This document shows, in pieces, positions 47,694 through 47,825 of a stretch of 47,825 bases of DNA. The stretch covers positions 1 through 47,825 of the forward strand of contig ONAX01000004.1 in NCBI GenBank assembly GCA_900315875.1, in the 5' to 3' direction. The translations under genes and the position numbers were made by a program. The stretch is from an uncultured Eubacteriales bacterium (GTDB lineage Bacteria; Bacillota; Clostridia; Oscillospirales; Acutalibacteraceae). How positions within the stretch are numbered: position 1 is the stretch's first letter; each line of letters begins with the position of its first letter. Under the pieces are notes generated by a model, which saw only the letters and a list, made by a program, of their open reading frames with translations, did not search any database and was not told the DNA's origin.

Positions 47694-47825
47694 TCCTCTT
47701 AAGTGGGGTCTTCGAAAAACAAAATACGGTTTCACACCGGGAATTATTCCGCCGTGCAATGCGCCGGCGGATTATTTTTTGCAAAATCCTGAATGGAATA
47801 TTGTTTGTGAAAATATCAACGACAT
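47686..47825 (+). CDS. Possible gene start running off the window
   Basis: ATG 47686 overlaps the end of the second pilin gene and the frame stays open for 46 codons to the window edge. The peptide starts MYDPLKWGLRKTKYGFTPG and contains two Trp and two Cys. No ribosome site is clear, and a terminator-like hairpin lies within the frame, so it may not be coding. Confidence 0.35.
   Translation, partial: MYDPLKWGLRKTKYGFTPGIIPPCNAPADYFLQNPEWNIVCENIND
47748..47780 (+). terminator. Terminator-like hairpin after the second pilin gene
   Basis: TCCGCCG (47748-47754) and CGGCGGA (47765-47771) are perfect complements with a 10-nt loop, followed by TTATTTTTT. It competes with the open frame that starts at 47686. 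Confidence 0.6.

Overview
The window looks like a chromosome segment of an anaerobic, Gram-positive gut clostridium, most likely a Ruminococcus-type member of the Oscillospiraceae. This is inferred from strong AGGAGG-type ribosome sites with occasional GTG/TTG starts, consensus sigma-A promoters (nearly all with 17-bp spacers), moderate-GC genes separated by AT-rich gaps, lipoproteins and surface proteins of Firmicutes style, and families such as DUF3793, DUF2325 and DUF4418. No rRNA, tRNA or CRISPR array was seen.

Layout. 1-5000: the 3' end of a secreted propeller-like protein, two decayed genes fused tail to tail (a FemAB-type transferase fragment and a frameshifted HAD phosphatase), an intact AAA ATPase with a DUF234 nuclease-like tail, a broken AbrB/SpoVT-type remnant, and an SMI1/KNR4-type gene. 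5000-21240: a large iron and redox region. It starts with a DUF2325-DUF3793-flavodoxin operon. Next comes an FTR1-P19-DUF2318-FtsX-FtsX-ATPase iron uptake operon in the same gene order as the Campylobacter Cj1658-Cj1663 and E. coli/Yersinia Fet systems. It ends with an operon for a flavinylatable lipoprotein, an SdhC/FrdC-like cytochrome b, DUF4418, a second FtsX-type ABC pair, a malate/lactate dehydrogenase, and fumarate reductase flavoprotein and iron-sulfur subunits. Palindromic operators of form TTAG-N6-CTAA precede the first two operons, and a DtxR-family regulator is encoded convergently at the end (21411-21797), so the region reads as an iron-responsive redox regulon.

21900-28500: membrane proteins of uncertain function (Pr6Pr-like, DUF1275) and a three-gene block (membrane protein, zinc-ribbon membrane protein, lipoprotein). 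This block is bracketed by two AT-rich arrays of the 11-bp dyad TAC-N5-GTA. In the core of the first array, 15 units are spaced exactly 17,14,17,14... bp, a 31-bp superperiod. A secreted three-repeat protein follows.

28600-39080: a compact phage-derived cluster on one strand, with terminase, portal, protease/scaffold, decoration protein, capsid, neck, a tube-like protein, and Mu/PBSX-type baseplate genes. It has no recognisable sheath, tape measure, fibres, lysis, integrase or replication genes.

39100-47825: a signal-peptide protein with a carbohydrate-binding-like domain and C-terminal anchor, a zinc-ribbon/DUF2007-like membrane protein, a surface-glycan block (Wzy-like polymerase and two ArnT/PMT-like GT-C proteins, one frameshifted), and two type IV pilin-like genes with near-identical N-termini but different codon use.

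The most unusual elements are the TAC-N5-GTA arrays, the tape-measure-less phage cluster, and the linkage of iron import, a flavin lipoprotein, a cytochrome b and fumarate reductase under likely metal-dependent control.
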